NCBI GenBank assembly: GCA_900468805.1
Contig: UEIF01000014.1
Span: 88,865 to 152,864 of the forward strand
Direction of reading: 5' to 3'
Length of the DNA stretch: 64,000 nucleotides
Origin: Hyphomicrobiales bacterium
GTDB taxonomy: Bacteria > Pseudomonadota > Alphaproteobacteria > Rhizobiales > Rhizobiaceae
The notes under the pieces: model-generated
Databases searched by the model: none
What the model saw: the letters and a program-made list of their open reading frames with translations, nothing else
What the model was told of the DNA's origin: nothing
In this document: positions 45,112 to 54,191 of the stretch, in pieces
How the letters are laid out: each line of letters begins with the position of its first letter
How positions within the stretch are numbered: position 1 is the first letter of the stretch
Program-made: the position numbers and the translations under genes

Positions 45112-48100
45112 CTATGCCGCCTGGCCGGTGCCGCCGGTCAGGAGTTGGAGTGCCGGCGACTGCTGTGTGTTGTTCTTGATATCGTACATGGCCGTGAAGC
45201 GCTTGATGAGCTTGTCGACCTTCTTCGGATCCTGCAGATCTTCCAGCTTCACGAAGCGATTTAGCAGATCTACCTGCTTGTCCACGTTCATCGCCGAAAT
45301 CTGCTGCGGCAGGCTAAATGTCGTCTGAACGACCTGATAGAGCGCCTTGTCGCCGAGGATCTGGTAGATCGACGTGATGTCACCGGCCTTACGCTTGAAG
45401 TAAAGTGCCAGGCGAACGCCATCGTTGCTTTCGCCCTGCTGGTTTTCCAAGGTCTGCTGCACATACATCTGCTGCGTATTCGCTTCGGCCTGCTTGTCCT
45501 GGATCGTGCCCAACTTGGCGCGGGTCAGATTGCCGTCCTTGTCGAAGTTGAAGGAAGCAACGATCTCCTTGAAGCGCTCGTCGGCCTTGGTGTTGAGATA
45601 GCTCTTCTTGTCATCGGGATCGGACGTGAAGATCTTCTTCAGCGTATCCTTGTCGTAGTTCTTCGGATCGAGACCGTTCGCTTTCAGCACGAGATCCGTC
45701 AGTCGCTTGTCGGCCAGGAAATCGTCGAGCGACGTTACGGTTGGTATGGTCTTGCCGAAATAATCGACTTCCTTGGTGGCATCCTTGGAAGCGCGGTCCT
45801 TTGCGGGACCGTCTTTCATGAGCATGGTCGCATGCGACTTATAATCGGTCGCATATTTCGCCAACGTGGCAGCGGAGAGAGCCGACAGGGGTTCGGCAGC
45901 CTTACCGTCAGCACCGAAGTTGAACGCGCGCACCATCTTGGTGATGCGGTCATCCTTGAAGGATGCGACATATCCCTTCGGATCATACGGGTCGCTGGCG
46001 AGCAGCTTGCGCATGGTGGAACGCGAGATGTCGTTCGTCGTCAGGCCGTAAGCCTGCAGCGCCATCTGATAAAGATCCGGATAGGAGTTGTTGCCGAGAA
46101 GCGTATCGGCGGTGGAGTTGGTCTTCATGAAATCATTGATGCTCTTTACGCCATCGGCGTCGTCCATTCGCGATTTGTAGTTCGCGATGATGCGGTCAAT
46201 GAGATCGTTGCCCTGATTGTTGACGCGGGAAGTATAGTTGTCCGAGGTATTCGTAGTCTGTTCGCCGGTTTGGGCGGATGTTGAGGTCGGCAGCGATCCA
46301 TCAGCGCGGAAATTGAAAGCAGCGTTGAGATCGCTCTGGCCGACGGACGCGGCATGGGCCGGATCGGTGAGGATATTCTTCAATTCGGCGTCGGTAGTGT
46401 CGTAGCTCAGACCGTAAGCCATCTTCAGATAGTCTGTCAGAGATGAATCGGCGAGCAACTGATCGACGTCGTTGACGTCGCCCATCCGGTCCAGAATACT
46501 TTCCTCCCTGATGGAAGCGGCCGAATTCACGGAGGCCATCTGCGCAGACGTCTGTGCCGAACCGGCAGCGACGGTGCCATCCGCCTGGAAATTGAACGCC
46601 GCCTTCACATTGGCATAGGGTCCGGTGCCGCTCTGATCGGTGAGAACATTGCGCAGATCGGCATCCGAAACGCTCGTCGGAATGGCGAAGGCATAACGAA
46701 TGTAACTGTTGAGCTTATGGTCACCCAGCAACTGATCGACGCTGGTGATCGAAAGCATCGCGTTCGCGTAATAGGTGGCGGCGTCGCTCCCCTTCTTGTT
46801 CATCGCGGCAACCTGATCGGCATTCTGTGACAGGGTGTTTTGGGCGACCGTGCCGTCCTGATGGAAATTGAAAAGCTGATAGACGTCACCGTAGCCCTGG
46901 GCAGCCGCGACCGTTGGATCGGTCAGAATGCCGCGTAGCGTGGTGTCGCTGACGTCGTTGCCAATCTGCATGCTGGAGCGCAGGAAGCTCACCGCTCTGT
47001 CGTCGGCGAGGAATACGTCGACCGCCGCAGTCGTGCCGTTGTTGGAAAGCTCGCTGAGCTTGACCTGATAATACGAAGAGTTGTTAGCGACGAGTTGATT
47101 GATGCCCTGAAGCTGGAGAGTATTTTGGGCGCCGACAATGGAACCATTCGGCTGCGTCTGGAAGGTGACCGAACCATCCGCGTTGAAATTGAAGGCGTCA
47201 TGGATGTTCTTATGGCCTGCGGTATCGGCATAGGCGGAATCCGTCAGGATGTTCTTCAGTTCGGCGTTGCTGAAATCCTGACCGAGGCCGTAAGCATCCT
47301 TGATATAGGAGGTCAGCATTTTATCGGACAGCAGTTCGTCGACATTGTCGATCGGGCTGACACCACCCGGCGGCATCATCATGTTCGAGAAGTAGCTCGA
47401 GACGTTCGACGCGGCAGTCACGATGCCCGTCAACTGATCATAGGACTGCGCGCGCTCCGTCGGAGAGACCGTACCGTCGGACTTGAAATTGAAGGCCTTG
47501 TAGGCGTTTCCCAGATCGACCGAGCGGGCATAGGAAGGATCGGTCAGAACGTTGCGCAGCTGCGTAAAACCCGGATCCATGCCGAATGCGGCGCGAACGT
47601 AATCTGCAAGCCGCTTGTCGTTGACCAATTGATCGACATTGGTGATCGTGCCGATCTTGGACAGATAGTAGCTCTTGTTGAGATCTGACATCGCCTGGCT
47701 GGTATAGTACACATCACTGGCCGTACCGTCGCGGTCGACAATCTGCGTCGCGGTCTTGATGTTATACTGTTCGATGACGTTGTTTTTCTGTGTCGCGGTC
47801 TGGGCGACGCCGCCGACTGCGGGAGCGCGGAACGCGTAGAGCGACGCGACGCTCTGGGTCTGATCGGAATTCTGTGCAGAACCGTTGACCGAGCCATCGG
47901 CGTTGAAGCTGAAATAGGAACGCAGTTCCTTGTATTTGTCGCCGACATAGTTGAGCGACGGATCGGGATTGCTGAAGGGCACGTCGCCGCCGAGAGTGGC
48001 CGGATCGCTTGTCAGCACCATCTTGATGAAAGCGTCATCGGCCGTTGCCGGATCGATGCCGACCGACTGCAGCGCAACCGTGCGCAGACGGGGATCGGCG

Positions 48101-48858
48101 AGGAGATCGTCGACCGACTGCACCGAACCGATATTGTCCTGGAAATACTGTGCATCGCCATTATCGGGCTTGAAGCTGAACTGCTGTGCGAGCGCATAGA
48201 GCTTGTCGCCTACATATGTCTTGGTCGGATCGACGGGGGGTGCGTCCGGGTTGGTCGGGTCCGGCGCATTGCCGGCAAGCTTGCTGATGTCGGTGGTCAG
48301 GACACCAGCAATATAGTCCTTCGACATGTAGGTCGGGTCGATGCCGACGCTCTTGAGTGCGTAATTCAGGAGACGGGGATTGCTGACGAAGTCCTGGACG
48401 GTTTTCACGCCGTCCATCTGCTTGCTGTAATATGTCGTCTCAGTGGCGGTCTGCTGTGCCGCGTCGGCAAAGGACTGCTTGTAAAGGCCGATCAAATCGT
48501 CTTCCTGCGCGTCCGTCTGAATATCCTTGGGCGGCGCATTGAAATTGAAGGCGGCGGCGAATTGCCTGTAACGCGTATCGGAGAGCTTGTTGGCGAAGCT
48601 GTTCGCATCTGTGAGATCGCTCTGCAGGACCTTCTTCATGAAGGCCTTGGCATAGGTCATGTCGTCGAGGCCGTAGGCTTTCATGGCGTAGCTATAGAGC
48701 TTGTAGTCGCCAAGGAAGTCGTCGACGTCCTTCACCTTATTGATATTATCGACGTAGTACTGGGCATCTTTCTTGACCTGCGCCTGATTGGCGACGCGGT
48801 CCAGACTCTTGGGCATATCGCGAGACAGGATGACATATGCGAGGGATGCCGTGATCAT
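45112..48858 (-). CDS. Very large DUF1217 repeat protein
   Basis: A 1248-residue protein made of ten tandem units plus a C-terminal partial one. Units begin near residues 31, 140, 235, 395, 486, 593, 693, 784, 890 and 1030. A typical unit has a Tyr-rich start, a VDxLLxDxRL helix, an xLxxILTDP block and a closing FNFxADGT turn. The N-terminus matches DUF1217 openings (YVILSRDMPKSLDRVANQ). There is no signal peptide. In my memory this family is found near flagellar genes in Rhizobiales, but none are here. The start at 48858 follows AAGGGC. It converges on the FAD oxidase gene. Function is unknown. Confidence 0.85.
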   Translation of the reverse strand: MITASLAYVILSRDMPKSLDRVANQAQVKKDAQYYVDNINKVKDVDDFLGDYKLYSYAMKAYGLDDMTYAKAFMKKVLQSDLTDANSFANKLSDTRYRQFAAAFNFNAPPKDIQTDAQEDDLIGLYKQSFADAAQQTATETTYYSKQMDGVKTVQDFVSNPRLLNYALKSVGIDPTYMSKDYIAGVLTTDISKLAGNAPDPTNPDAPPVDPTKTYVGDKLYALAQQFSFKPDNGDAQYFQDNIGSVQSVDDLLADPRLRTVALQSVGIDPATADDAFIKMVLTSDPATLGGDVPFSNPDPSLNYVGDKYKELRSYFSFNADGSVNGSAQNSDQTQSVASLYAFRAPAVGGVAQTATQKNNVIEQYNIKTATQIVDRDGTASDVYYTSQAMSDLNKSYYLSKIGTITNVDQLVNDKRLADYVRAAFGMDPGFTQLRNVLTDPSYARSVDLGNAYKAFNFKSDGTVSPTERAQSYDQLTGIVTAASNVSSYFSNMMMPPGGVSPIDNVDELLSDKMLTSYIKDAYGLGQDFSNAELKNILTDSAYADTAGHKNIHDAFNFNADGSVTFQTQPNGSIVGAQNTLQLQGINQLVANNSSYYQVKLSELSNNGTTAAVDVFLADDRAVSFLRSSMQIGNDVSDTTLRGILTDPTVAAAQGYGDVYQLFNFHQDGTVAQNTLSQNADQVAAMNKKGSDAATYYANAMLSITSVDQLLGDHKLNSYIRYAFAIPTSVSDADLRNVLTDQSGTGPYANVKAAFNFQADGTVAAGSAQTSAQMASVNSAASIREESILDRMGDVNDVDQLLADSSLTDYLKMAYGLSYDTTDAELKNILTDPAHAASVGQSDLNAAFNFRADGSLPTSTSAQTGEQTTNTSDNYTSRVNNQGNDLIDRIIANYKSRMDDADGVKSINDFMKTNSTADTLLGNNSYPDLYQMALQAYGLTTNDISRSTMRKLLASDPYDPKGYVASFKDDRITKMVRAFNFGADGKAAEPLSALSAATLAKYATDYKSHATMLMKDGPAKDRASKDATKEVDYFGKTIPTVTSLDDFLADKRLTDLVLKANGLDPKNYDKDTLKKIFTSDPDDKKSYLNTKADERFKEIVASFNFDKDGNLTRAKLGTIQDKQAEANTQQMYVQQTLENQQGESNDGVRLALYFKRKAGDITSIYQILGDKALYQVVQTTFSLPQQISAMNVDKQVDLLNRFVKLEDLQDPKKVDKLIKRFTAMYDIKNNTQQSPALQLLTGGTGQAA

Positions 48859-49157
48859 AAGCGCGCCCTTTTCAGCAAAATCTTTAAAGAATGACAGACT
48901 ACTGGCGGGAGTATTTTGCCATGCAAAGCTTACCTGAGGCTTACCTAAGGCTGTCCCGCTTTGACACGGCCCCACATTCACCTTCCGGAAACCCTGCCAT
49001 ATTCACTTTTGCTAACCATTCCCGGAGGCAGGATTTCCTTAACCGCGATTTTTAAGCTGTACGGAACGGGGGGCGCCTATTGTCGGCCATAGAGGACGAA
49101 AAGTCCCGAGGAGAAGACCGGAAACCGGCTCTCAGGTAAGACAAGGGTAGAAATGAA
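48859..49157. other. Divergent intergenic region with tandem 11-base repeat
   Basis: The 299-base gap between the DUF1217 gene and the DUF6101 gene contains two adjacent 11-mers, GCTTACCTGAG (48928-48938) and GCTTACCTAAG (48939-48949), differing at one base. They lie about 70 bases before the DUF1217 start and may be activator sites. No gene is apparent. Confidence 0.5.
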
Positions 49158-49724
49158 ATGAAGAATACCGTTCTGAAGCCCGTCTGGGCTGGCACGACAT
49201 TGCGTCTTGATCCGTCTCGCTTTCCGCAGCAGGTAAGCTATGCCATCCACGACCATGCCGGTGACGTCAGCATAACGATAGACGAACGCGGCGCGGTCCT
49301 GCGCAAGATTCTCCCCTCCAGCGGCCTTCCGCTCTCCATCGCCTTGCCGCGGCGCGTTTTCAAAGGCGTTGCGGCCCGCGCCATCGACCACGGCAACGGA
49401 GACGTCACCGTGACGCTCGAATTGCATCACGAAGATCCGGAACTCTGCATTCCGCTGCTCGTCGCCCATGATCTCGGCGATATCGCCGCCGACTGGCGCA
49501 GCTGGTCGGAAGCCTTCGGCATTCCCATGCTGATGGTGGAAGCCGACGGCGTCGCCAGGCCGCTCGAAGAGCATCTCGGCGGCCTGCGCACGAGCGAAAT
49601 GAAGCCGCGCCGTCGTCATTCCTATTTCGCAAACCGTCGCCCGCGCTTCCTCGTGCGTCGCACGACCGGCAAGCTCGGCGTCATCATGAAGATCGAAGGC
49701 AAGGAAATCATTGCCCGCAACTGA
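49158..49724 (+). CDS. DUF6101-like conserved protein
   Basis: A 188-residue cytoplasmic protein starting MKNTVLKPVWAGTTLRLDPS, with a small acidic domain and a basic C-terminal tail (RRHSYFANRRPRFLVRRTTG). It is conserved next to ubiA in rhizobia and I believe it is called DUF6101; the name comes from memory. Function is unknown. Its stop lies inside a hairpin, and a strong terminator follows 26 bases later. Confidence 0.7.
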   Translation: MKNTVLKPVWAGTTLRLDPSRFPQQVSYAIHDHAGDVSITIDERGAVLRKILPSSGLPLSIALPRRVFKGVAARAIDHGNGDVTVTLELHHEDPELCIPLLVAHDLGDIAADWRSWSEAFGIPMLMVEADGVARPLEEHLGGLRTSEMKPRRRHSYFANRRPRFLVRRTTGKLGVIMKIEGKEIIARN

Positions 49725-49749
49725 GCGCTACGCTCAGAACCTCTTTAAG

Positions 49750-49774
49750 ACCCGGCCTTTGCGCCGGGTTTTTC
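49750..49774. terminator. Strong terminator between the DUF6101-like gene and ubiA
   Basis: ACCCGGC and GCCGGGT form a 7-base-pair stem with a 6-base loop, followed by TTTTTCGTTT. It serves the DUF6101-like gene on the plus strand; ubiA converges on it. A second hairpin (CTGAGCG-CTA-CGCTCAG, 49721-49737) overlaps the stop codon just before. Confidence 0.8.
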
Positions 49775-49782
49775 GTTTGCGC

Positions 49783-50742
49783 TCAGGGAATGGCGAAAAG
49801 CAGCGAGACGAACAGGCCGAGAAAGATGATCAATCCGACGCGGGTGTTCGACTTGAAGAGTGCGAGGCATTGGGCGCCATCGTTGATATCAAGCTTCCTG
49901 ATCTGCCATGCAAACATCCCGGCGGCGATCAACAGACCGACGAAAGCCAGAAGGCCAACGCCCGCAAGTACGAAGGACAGGAACATCAGCACCAGGGTCA
50001 GCCCATAGAGGCCGACAAGCGCCAGACGCGTGCGCTCGCCGAACAGGCGCGCGGTGGAGCGAACGCCTATCAGCTCGTCATCCTCCTTGTCCTGATGGGC
50101 ATAGATCGTGTCGTAGCCGATCGTCCAGACGACCGATGCGAGGTAAAGCAGGAAGGCAGAGAAGGAGAGGCTGCCGAAAATCCCTGCCCAGCCCATGAGC
50201 GCGCCCCAGGAAAAGGCAAGGCCGAGGAAGAATTGAGGCCAGTCGGTAAAGCGCTTGGCAAAGGGATAGAGCGCAACGATGCCAAGTGACAACACGCCAA
50301 GGAGCACGGCAAACCAGTTGAACTGCAACAGCACGAACAGGCCGACCAGTGCCTGTAGCCCGATGAATATCTTTGCCTGCCGATGCGTCACACGACCCGA
50401 CGGCAGCGGACGCGAGCGGGTGCGCGCCACCTGCATGTCGATCTCGTGGTCGACAAGGTCATTATAGGTGCAGCCGGCCCCGCGCATGGCGACAGCTCCG
50501 AGGAAATACAGGAACAGATGGTAGAGCAGCAGGGCGCCGGAGAAGACCCGCGGCTCGATTGCGGCGTTGGCAGCGAGCGTCGCCGACCAGAAGCACGGCC
50601 ACATGAGGAGCTGCCAGCCGATCGGCCGGTCCCAACGGGCCAGTTGCGCATAAGGCCACAGCCAGGGCGGCAGGATGCGATAAACCCAATTATCCGAGGG
50701 CGCATCGGCAACCCGCCCGTTAAGACCGTCAATCTGTTGCAT
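49783..50742 (-). CDS. ubiA: 4-hydroxybenzoate octaprenyltransferase
   Basis: Membrane prenyltransferase of ubiquinone synthesis, 319 residues with about eight hydrophobic helices. The two aspartate-rich motifs that bind Mg-prenyl diphosphate are NDLVDHEID (N94 to D102) and YDTIYAHQDKEDD. I chose the ATG at 50742; the longer frame has no family support. It lies alone on its strand, next to the DUF6101-like gene and the FadR-type regulator. Prenyl substrate would come from the isoprenoid pathway that starts with Dxs. Confidence 0.93.
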   Translation of the reverse strand: MQQIDGLNGRVADAPSDNWVYRILPPWLWPYAQLARWDRPIGWQLLMWPCFWSATLAANAAIEPRVFSGALLLYHLFLYFLGAVAMRGAGCTYNDLVDHEIDMQVARTRSRPLPSGRVTHRQAKIFIGLQALVGLFVLLQFNWFAVLLGVLSLGIVALYPFAKRFTDWPQFFLGLAFSWGALMGWAGIFGSLSFSAFLLYLASVVWTIGYDTIYAHQDKEDDELIGVRSTARLFGERTRLALVGLYGLTLVLMFLSFVLAGVGLLAFVGLLIAAGMFAWQIRKLDINDGAQCLALFKSNTRVGLIIFLGLFVSLLFAIP

Positions 50743-50894
50743 GCGGCCATCTAGCGACGGGCAGCACACATGGTCAAGACTCCATCGCCGGCGAGCTGCG
50801 CCATCTGCGGCCCGATCGTATCCGCTTCATGTCGCAAGGCTCCTGCCCTGTGGAACGAAGGAGAGTTCATCGGATCACCGGTCGGCCGGCATAT

Positions 50895-51710
50895 CTATCG
50901 CTGACGCGCAGCCAGCGCACGCTTCACGTCGTTTTCGGCTCCATCCAGTAAAGAAACCAGGGCCTTGCTCGCGCCGGCGGAATCGCGATTTGCCATGCTC
51001 TCCACGACCTGCTGATGCAGCGGCAGCGAATGACTCTGCCCCTGCGGATTGTCGTCGGAAAGCCGAAAACTGATCACCAGCGCTGTCTCGATCAGCGCCG
51101 CCAGCGAACCGATCAATTCATTGCCGGACATGCGCAGGATCGCCTGATGAAACGCGAGGTCCGGCACCGCAAACCGCGCGCCATCATCGCCCGCCCGCTC
51201 CATATCGGCGAGCAGACCACGCAAATGCTCGATCTCTGCCGGAGTGGCGCGTTCGGCCGCCAGCGCACCAGCCGTCGGCTCGATCGCACGACGCAACTCG
51301 AAAAGCGAGCGGGCGTCTTCGGCTGTGGTTCTTCCGCCGTAGCGCCACAAAAGCACGTCCGGATCGAGAAAATTCCAATCCTTGCGTGGACGCACGCGCG
51401 TGCCGATCTTCGGGCGCGATTCCACCATGCCCTTGCCGGCCAGGACCTTGATCACTTCACGCAGCACGGTGCGGCTCACTCCATGCGCGGCACTCCAATC
51501 ATCCGCATTCGGCAACGGATCGCCGGGCAAAAGATCGCCTCGCACGATGCTCTGGCCGATCTCGTTGAGCACCCTCGTGTGAAGGCTGCTGCCGGTCATC
51601 CCCTCCATGCGCGATGGCGCCACGAAAGCCGCAGATCGAGCTTTCGCATTCTTCCTATTCTTCATACTATTCATACTATTGTCACACCGCTCCCCTATTA
51701 CCGCCCTCAT
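50895..51710 (-). CDS. FadR-type GntR family transcriptional regulator
   Basis: A GntR/FadR regulator of up to 271 residues. The winged helix (LHTRVLNEIGQSIVRGDLLP, then VSRTVLREVIKVLAGKGMVE) is followed by an FCD ligand-binding domain. FadR-group proteins usually sense sugar acids, pyruvate-type acids or acyl-CoA. The start is uncertain: a tandem CATACTATT repeat in the DNA (51663-51680) encodes the N-S-M-N-S-M residues and looks non-coding, so a start at 51665 or 51608 may be real. The gene faces an AT-rich regulatory gap leading to the autotransporter gene, which suggests divergent control. Confidence 0.85.
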   Translation of the reverse strand: MRAVIGERCDNSMNSMKNRKNAKARSAAFVAPSRMEGMTGSSLHTRVLNEIGQSIVRGDLLPGDPLPNADDWSAAHGVSRTVLREVIKVLAGKGMVESRPKIGTRVRPRKDWNFLDPDVLLWRYGGRTTAEDARSLFELRRAIEPTAGALAAERATPAEIEHLRGLLADMERAGDDGARFAVPDLAFHQAILRMSGNELIGSLAALIETALVISFRLSDDNPQGQSHSLPLHQQVVESMANRDSAGASKALVSLLDGAENDVKRALAARQR

Positions 51711-52131
51711 AGAACAGTCGCTTCAGTGACGTCAACTCACAATATACGAATAAACCCTGATACTCATGTTTAATTGGAATCCGAGTCCCATACATGGAAG
51801 CTTTATTATGGATTTTCTGACAATATCTCGGGCCTAGATCCCGACTTTTATTTATCGTTTTAGCGTATATATTTTCGAACGTCGAAAATGACGCGATTTA
51901 TAACTTGAATATCGCAAATGTATTATCGCATTTTCGATAGGTTCGACTGTGCGCTTAGCCCGCACGCGCCCCACTCTCCATGAAAGCATCGCGACCGACC
52001 GGCCTTCGAGGCCTGTCGAGCGGATCACTGCGCTTTCGTCACACCGCCTTCACCGCCGCCGCCTGCCGTCAGGTGGCGGCCCCTCTCGGCTGCGACCAAG
52101 CAGCCTTTGCCCTACGAAAAGGAAACTCGAA
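51711..52131. promoter_or_regulatory. Regulatory region with palindrome and structured leader before the autotransporter gene
   Basis: This 421-base gap splits into an AT-rich half (about 51730-51950) and a GC-rich leader. The AT-rich half has a perfect 19-base palindrome (ATTTTCGA-ACG-TCGAAAAT, 51871-51889) and related ATCGCA repeats near 51911-51935. The leader has two hairpins: 51996-52018 (9 base pairs, one mismatch) and 52055-52080 (11 base pairs, one G-T pair). The FadR regulator is a natural candidate to bind here. No terminator-like T run follows the leader hairpins. Confidence 0.6.
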
Positions 52132-54033
52132 ATGCCATTTATGACCAGAGGTCCCTCAACCAGGGCGCCCATGGCGCAAGCGGCAAGACCGCTCCTCCTC
52201 ACCGCTCTCCTCTGTGCGACGGCCATTCCCGCTTATGCCGTCGAGCCCTGGATCATGGTCGAGAAGTTTACATTCACCGATGATCCCATCACTTATCGCG
52301 GTCAGGGTGTGACGACCGACGGCAAGAACTGGTACTTTTCCGGCACGAACGCGCTGGACAAGGCGGACGGCAACTTCAACACGATAACGCGCGACAACAG
52401 TGCGATCGACCCGGCTCTCGCCAATCCGTTTGCCGGTGCGCCCAGAGGCCTCAACCATATCGGCGACATCGATTACGCCGACGGATACCTTTACATCTCG
52501 CTGGACACCAGCACCCGCGATCCCGTCACCGGCGAGAAATACAACACGCCGGTCTTTGCGATCTATAACGCGAGCGACATGACCTACACGGGCAAGTATT
52601 TCGCCTTGACCCCTCCGCACGGCACGCATGACGTTGCGAGCTGGGTGGCCGTGGATGCCAAGAAGGGCCTCCTCTACGGCATGGCCTATGACAATTCCAC
52701 GGAGATCGCGGTCTACAATCTCTCCGACGGCTCCTTCAAGCAGTACATCCCCCTTTCGAGGACGATCGACCAGGCGCAGGGCGGCAAGATCCTCGACGGC
52801 TGGATGTATTTCTCCACCGAAAGCGATACAAAATCGCTCTACCGCGCCAATCTGACGACAGGCGAAGTGGAAGAGATCGGCCAGCTCGACACTCCCGGCG
52901 ACCAGGAAGTCGAGGGTCTCTCCTTCGGCTGGACCAAGGATGGCTGGTCGCTTTATGTCATCAACCGCGAACAGCCCGATCCGCTGCTCGACGAGTCCAT
53001 CGGCTTCTATCGTTATCTGCGGCCTTACGGCAATGCGCTCTCAGGCGAGGTGCATTCCAGCGTCAAGGGCGCCTTCATCCAGGACAGCCTCTATCTCGAC
53101 GATGCGGTCGGCCAGCGTCTCCGCTCAGCGTTCAGCGCAGTGGGCACGCCGACGTCGGAGGTCACCTCTTACGACGAGAACGGTTTGACAGGCGCTATCA
53201 GCAACACCGAAGGCCTCGCCATCTGGAGCCAGGCGATCGGCGCCAAGAGCACGACCGAGGGAGCGGGCTACGCAGCCGATTTCGACCACTCGACCGGCGG
53301 CATCGTCTTCGGCGCCGACGCGGCGGCCGGGACATGGCGTTTCGGGGCGATGGCCGGCTACAGCAATACGAGTTTCGATGTCGACGCCCGCACATCATCC
53401 GGCTCGAGCGACAACGTCCATCTTGGTGTCTATGGCGGCACGCAATGGGGACCGCTCGGCTTCCGCACGGGCGTCTTCTATACTTCGCATGACATCAGCA
53501 CCAAGCGCCATGTCGTGTTCCCGGCCTTCAACGAGACCCTGTCGGCCGACTACGACGCCCGCACCACCCAGGCTTTCGCGGAACTGGCCTACCGGATGGA
53601 TTTTGAAGATACCGCTTTCGAGCCCTTCGCCAACCTCGCTTATGCCCGCCTGAAGAGCGACGCCTTCTCGGAAGAAGGCGGCACGATCGCAGCACTGTCA
53701 ACCGGATCGTCCACTATGGACACCGCTTTCACCACGTTCGGCATTCGCGCTTCGACCGCTATCGATCTGCAGGATACCAAGGCGACCGTGCGCGGCATGC
53801 TCGGCTGGCGGTACGCCTATGGCGATGTCACGCCGAGCTCCAAGCTCGCCTTCAACACCGGCGCAAGCTTCGATTCCGTCGGTGCGCCGATTGCCGAGAA
53901 TGCGCTGACCATGGAAGCCGGCCTGGACTTCAACCTCGCGAAAAACGCGACGATCGGCGCATCCTATGCCGGTCAGATCGCAGGCGAGACCCAGGATCAT
54001 GCATTGAAGGTCAATTTCAACGTGAGCTTCTGA
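52132..54033 (+). CDS. Autotransporter with a beta-propeller-like passenger
   Basis: A 633-residue type V secreted protein. It has a signal peptide (cleavage near AYA-VEPW, residue 36) and a passenger of about 280 residues with blade-like repeats, for example LNHIGDIDYADGYLYISLD, AVDAKKGLLYGMAYDNS and GGKILDGWMYFSTESDTKS. A linking helix (near residue 350) leads to a C-terminal autotransporter beta-barrel (about 365-633) with the block WSQAIGAKSTTEGAGYAADF and a terminal Phe (NVSF). Passengers of autotransporters are usually beta-helices, so a propeller-like passenger is unusual. AAGGAAA precedes the ATG at 52132. Its surface function is unknown. Confidence 0.85.
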   Translation: MPFMTRGPSTRAPMAQAARPLLLTALLCATAIPAYAVEPWIMVEKFTFTDDPITYRGQGVTTDGKNWYFSGTNALDKADGNFNTITRDNSAIDPALANPFAGAPRGLNHIGDIDYADGYLYISLDTSTRDPVTGEKYNTPVFAIYNASDMTYTGKYFALTPPHGTHDVASWVAVDAKKGLLYGMAYDNSTEIAVYNLSDGSFKQYIPLSRTIDQAQGGKILDGWMYFSTESDTKSLYRANLTTGEVEEIGQLDTPGDQEVEGLSFGWTKDGWSLYVINREQPDPLLDESIGFYRYLRPYGNALSGEVHSSVKGAFIQDSLYLDDAVGQRLRSAFSAVGTPTSEVTSYDENGLTGAISNTEGLAIWSQAIGAKSTTEGAGYAADFDHSTGGIVFGADAAAGTWRFGAMAGYSNTSFDVDARTSSGSSDNVHLGVYGGTQWGPLGFRTGVFYTSHDISTKRHVVFPAFNETLSADYDARTTQAFAELAYRMDFEDTAFEPFANLAYARLKSDAFSEEGGTIAALSTGSSTMDTAFTTFGIRASTAIDLQDTKATVRGMLGWRYAYGDVTPSSKLAFNTGASFDSVGAPIAENALTMEAGLDFNLAKNATIGASYAGQIAGETQDHALKVNFNVSF

Positions 54034-54082
54034 GCCGGACCTGAAGTTCGCCGCAGGTCGCGGCTCTGGACACCGTTGAAAA

Positions 54083-54125
54083 AAGACGCCGCAGCGCCTC
54101 CCGGGTGCCTGCGGCGTCTTCCGTT
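54083..54125 (+). terminator. Strong terminator after the autotransporter gene
   Basis: A perfect 12-base-pair stem (AAGACGCCGCAG and CTGCGGCGTCTT) with a 14-base loop, followed by CCGTTT. It starts 49 bases after the stop codon and should separate the autotransporter from the downstream dehydrogenase, at least partly. Confidence 0.75.
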
Positions 54126-54191
54126 TGATACAGTCGGGCGGCACCTTCGTGCGCGGCCCACCAGCCTTACGACACTTTCCGGAGATCCCCG

